Shown piece by piece: positions 4,545 to 6,294 of a stretch of 6,294 nt of DNA. The notes beneath the pieces are model-generated. The model made no database searches and had not been told where the DNA came from. It saw only the letters and a program-made list of their open reading frames with translations. How positions within the stretch are numbered: position 1 is the first letter of the stretch; every line of letters begins with the position of its first letter. The translations under genes were made by a program, and so were the position numbers. The stretch is from Anaerolineae bacterium (GTDB taxonomy: Bacteria > Chloroflexota > Anaerolineae > B4-G1 > DUEL01): assembly GCA_016926575.1 (NCBI GenBank), contig JAFGOJ010000276.1:1-6294 (forward strand), given 5' to 3'.

Positions 4545-6197
4545 TCACACTCCTGTGGATTGGAAGGTCGCGGCCACGATGGCCTGAGCTTCCGCTTGGA
4601 TTTGTTTGAGATGGTCGACGCCCTTGAAACTCTCGGCGTAAATCTTGTAGATGTCTTCCGTGCCCGACGGGCGGGCGGCGAACCAACCGTTCTGCGCCAC
4701 AACCTTTAGCCCGCCGATGGATGCGCCGTTGCAGGGGGCCGTGGTCAGCCGGGCTACGATGGCCTCGCCGCCCAGTGTCTCCGCCGTCACCTGTTCGGGC
4801 GAGAGGGCCGCGAGCGCTGCCTTCTGTGCCGGAGACGCCGGCGCGTCGATGCGCTCGTACACCGGCGTGCCAAACTGCGCTTCCAGCGCCGCATAGTGCT
4901 CGCCGGGGTCGCGTCCGGTGAGCGCCATCATCTCTGCAGCCAGCAAATCCAACAACAGCCCGTCCTTGTCCGTGGTCCACACCGTGCCGTCCCGCCGCAG
5001 GAACGACGCCCCGGCGCTCTCCTCGCCCCCAAAACCGAGCGAACCGTCCAACAGCCCATCGACGAACCACTTGAAGCCCACCGGCACTTCGCACAGCCGC
5101 CGCCCCAGGTGCGCCGTCACCCGGTCGATCATCGAGCTGGAGACCAACGTCTTCCCCACCGCCACGTCTGCCCCCCACGCGGGGCGGTGCTGGAACAGAT
5201 ACCAGATCGCCGCCGCCAGGTAGTGATTCGGATTCATCAGCCCGGCGCTGCGGGTGACGATGCCGTGGCGGTCGTAGTCCGAATCGTTGCCGAAGGCCAC
5301 GTCGAAGCGCTCCTTCAGCGCGATCAAGCCGGCCATGGCATACGGAGACGAGCAGTCCATACGCACCTTGCCGTCGTGGTCCACGGTCATGAAGCTGAAC
5401 GTCGCGTCGACGCCCGGATTGACGACTTCGATGTTGAGCTTATAGCGCTCGGCGATAGGCTCCCAATACGCCACGCCGGCCCCGCCCATCGGGTCGACAC
5501 CGATCTTCAGCCCGGCGGCGGCAATCGCCGCCATATCCAACACGTTGTCCAAATCTGCCACGTAAGGAGCCACATAATCATACGCGTGGGTCGTGCCGGC
5601 CCGCAGCGCGCGCTCCCAGGGGATGCGGCGCACGGCCTTCAACCCCTCTCGCATCATCTCGTTGGCACGCTCCTGGATGCGCTGCGTGGTGGCAGTGCCG
5701 GCCGGCCCGCCCTGCGGCGGATTGTACTTGAAGCCGCCGTCGTCCGGCGGGTTGTGCGACGGCGTGATGACCACACCGTCGGCCAGGCCAGACGTGCGGC
5801 CGCGGTTGTGCGTCAAGATCGCGTGCGAGATGACCGGTGTGGGCGTGTAGCCCAGGCCTGCCTGCACCATCACGGTGACCTCGTTGGCGGCGAACACCTC
5901 GACGGCGGTGCGCAGCGCCGGTTCCGACAGGGCGTGCGTATCCATCCCCACGTACAGCGGCCCGGTGATGCCTTCGGCGCGCCGCAGCTCGCAGATTGCC
6001 TGGCAGGTCGCCAGGATGTGGTCCTCGTTGAAGCTGTGCGTCAGGGAAGAGCCACGGTGTCCCGACGTGCCAAACTTGACTTGGTGCGCGGGCTGGGCGG
6101 GGTCCGGCGTGTGCGTGTAGTAGGCCGTAATCAGCCGTGGCACGTTGACCAACATCTCGCGAGGGACTTTTTTACCGGCAAGTTCGTGTATGCTCAT
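4545..6197 (-). CDS. pgm: Phosphoglucomutase, alpha-D-glucose-specific
   Basis: This 550-residue cytosolic enzyme interconverts glucose-6-phosphate and glucose-1-phosphate, supplying the precursor of ADP-glucose. It aligns end to end by eye with E. coli Pgm (546 residues). It has KFGTSGHRGS (41-50), the phosphoserine loop TPSHNPP with catalytic S147, the Mg2+ loop NDSDYDRHG with D305, D307 and D309, the sugar-binding GEESAG (391-396), and the C-terminal phosphate-binding loop ARPSGTEDIYKIY (508-520). All four alpha-phosphohexomutase domains are therefore present and intact. The start MSIHELAGKK at 6197 matches the E. coli N-terminus (MAIHNRAG). The frame remains open 32 codons further, but that extension reads through hairpin repeats and is unlikely to be real. 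No good Shine-Dalgarno precedes the ATG. It is the first visible gene of a pgm-ppa operon. Confidence 0.97.
   Translation of the reverse strand: MSIHELAGKKVPREMLVNVPRLITAYYTHTPDPAQPAHQVKFGTSGHRGSSLTHSFNEDHILATCQAICELRRAEGITGPLYVGMDTHALSEPALRTAVEVFAANEVTVMVQAGLGYTPTPVISHAILTHNRGRTSGLADGVVITPSHNPPDDGGFKYNPPQGGPAGTATTQRIQERANEMMREGLKAVRRIPWERALRAGTTHAYDYVAPYVADLDNVLDMAAIAAAGLKIGVDPMGGAGVAYWEPIAERYKLNIEVVNPGVDATFSFMTVDHDGKVRMDCSSPYAMAGLIALKERFDVAFGNDSDYDRHGIVTRSAGLMNPNHYLAAAIWYLFQHRPAWGADVAVGKTLVSSSMIDRVTAHLGRRLCEVPVGFKWFVDGLLDGSLGFGGEESAGASFLRRDGTVWTTDKDGLLLDLLAAEMMALTGRDPGEHYAALEAQFGTPVYERIDAPASPAQKAALAALSPEQVTAETLGGEAIVARLTTAPCNGASIGGLKVVAQNGWFAARPSGTEDIYKIYAESFKGVDHLKQIQAEAQAIVAATFQSTGV
4550..4554 (-). 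promoter_or_regulatory. Ribosome binding site of ppa, inside the end of pgm
   Basis: On the minus strand AGGAG (4554-4550) lies 6 bases before the ATG at 4543 and within the last codons of pgm. The pgm stop TGA (4547-4545) and the ppa ATG (4543-4541) form TGATATG. This geometry predicts translational coupling and fixes the ppa start. Confidence 0.85.
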
Positions 6198-6201
6198 AGG
6201 A

Positions 6202-6216
6202 CTATTTCGAAAATAG
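6202..6216. repeat. Short AT-rich dyad just upstream of pgm
   Basis: CTATTT (6202-6207) and AAATAG (6211-6216) are inverted around CGA. The dyad sits 5-19 bases upstream of the pgm ATG, where a Shine-Dalgarno would normally be. It could be a small operator or a 5'UTR hairpin, or simply chance. The stem is weak. Confidence 0.3.
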
Positions 6217-6231
6217 ACCGTCTCGATGTAG

Positions 6232-6250
6232 GGCGGGTTTCTTACCCGCC
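6232..6250. repeat. GC hairpin, probable intergenic repeat unit
   Basis: GGCGGGT (6232-6238) pairs perfectly with ACCCGCC (6244-6250) around TTCTT. The flanking GTAG...CGGGTTT...CCCGCC style recalls short dispersed palindromic repeats that I remember from several environmental bacterial genomes. Only one copy is visible here, so repeat status is inferred. No T tract follows on the minus strand, so it is not a convincing terminator for a gene upstream of pgm. Confidence 0.5.
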
Positions 6251-6271
6251 GACCAGCGGTTACCAGGACTT

Positions 6272-6292
6272 TGCAGGGGCTCCGCCCCTGCA
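6272..6292. repeat. Strong GC hairpin at the window edge, probable repeat unit
   Basis: TGCAGGGGC (6272-6280) pairs perfectly over 9 bp with GCCCCTGCA (6284-6292) around TCC. It lies 21 bases from the preceding hairpin and runs close to the window end, so the full element may continue outside. It could be a terminator stem for an upstream minus-strand gene, since AAAG rather than a T run follows only weakly, but a REP- or MITE-like element is the better guess. Confidence 0.5.
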
Positions 6293-6294
6293 CC

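Noticed and set aside
4544..4702. N-terminal extension of the pyrophosphatase to an upstream Met at 4702
   Set aside because: The extra 53 residues overlap the conserved C-terminus of pgm and are Arg/Ser/Pro-rich. The AGGAG-preceded ATG at 4543 fits the family start.
4423..5178. 251-codon minus-strand frame across the pgm-ppa junction
   Set aside because: It is out of frame with both real genes, Gly/Arg-rich and without motifs. Both pgm and ppa are intact here, so it is not a frameshift product.
6198..6293. 32-residue N-terminal extension of phosphoglucomutase
   Set aside because: It is translated from hairpin repeats, has no counterpart in E. coli Pgm, and MSIHELAG matches the known N-terminus.
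1..6294. CRISPR array, transposase, toxin-antitoxin or defence system
   Set aside because: I saw no regularly spaced direct repeats, transposase catalytic motifs, integrase, or toxin/antitoxin-like pair. The two-gene cassette is too long and lacks nuclease motifs to be called a defence system.

Overview
The window is GC-rich, densely coding bacterial chromosome. It holds an elongator-type tRNA(CAU) without an encoded CCA, canonical sigma70-class promoters, a glycogen synthase, a phosphoglucomutase and a soluble pyrophosphatase. The two unrecognised proteins at the left remind me of uncharacterised proteins of environmental Chloroflexota (Anaerolineae-like). That placement is a low-confidence inference, because no marker gene in the window settles the phylum.

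Layout. Positions 1-28 contain nothing I can assign. A GC-rich hairpin (29-53) followed on the minus strand by TTT lies downstream of a minus-strand tRNA-Met(CAU) gene (94-165). The short gap 166-243 carries two near-consensus promoters back to back: one fires left into the tRNA and the other right into the protein genes. Their -35 boxes are the same seven bases. The plus strand then carries a tight three-gene run: a 523-residue unrecognised protein (268-1839), a 150-residue unrecognised protein (1848-2300) and a GT5 glycogen/starch synthase (2319-3935), with gaps of 8 and 18 bases. The minus strand carries pgm (4545-6197) and then ppa (3932-4543), with 1 base between them. glgA and ppa converge and overlap by 4 bases at their stop codons. 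The right edge (6198-6294) is non-coding and made of three short dyads, two of them strong GC hairpins that look repeat-derived. No gene-free stretch exceeds 300 bases.

How the genes fit. Pgm interconverts glucose-6-phosphate and glucose-1-phosphate. An ADP-glucose pyrophosphorylase, not in this window, would convert glucose-1-phosphate plus ATP to ADP-glucose plus PPi. GlgA polymerises ADP-glucose, and the pyrophosphatase removes PPi and so pulls the pathway forward. The locus therefore reads as a glycogen-synthesis neighbourhood with its own PPi drain.

The least explained part is the two-gene cassette ahead of glgA. The two proteins share a visible motif, G-x2-P-L-x3-[DE]-L-[AV]-x2-L, three times in all (twice in the first, once in the second). 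The first protein also ends in a stretch resembling the end of the winged-helix domain of the RNA polymerase delta subunit (HARE-type fold). I infer a nucleic-acid-binding, possibly regulatory, protein pair. This is a hypothesis, not an identification.
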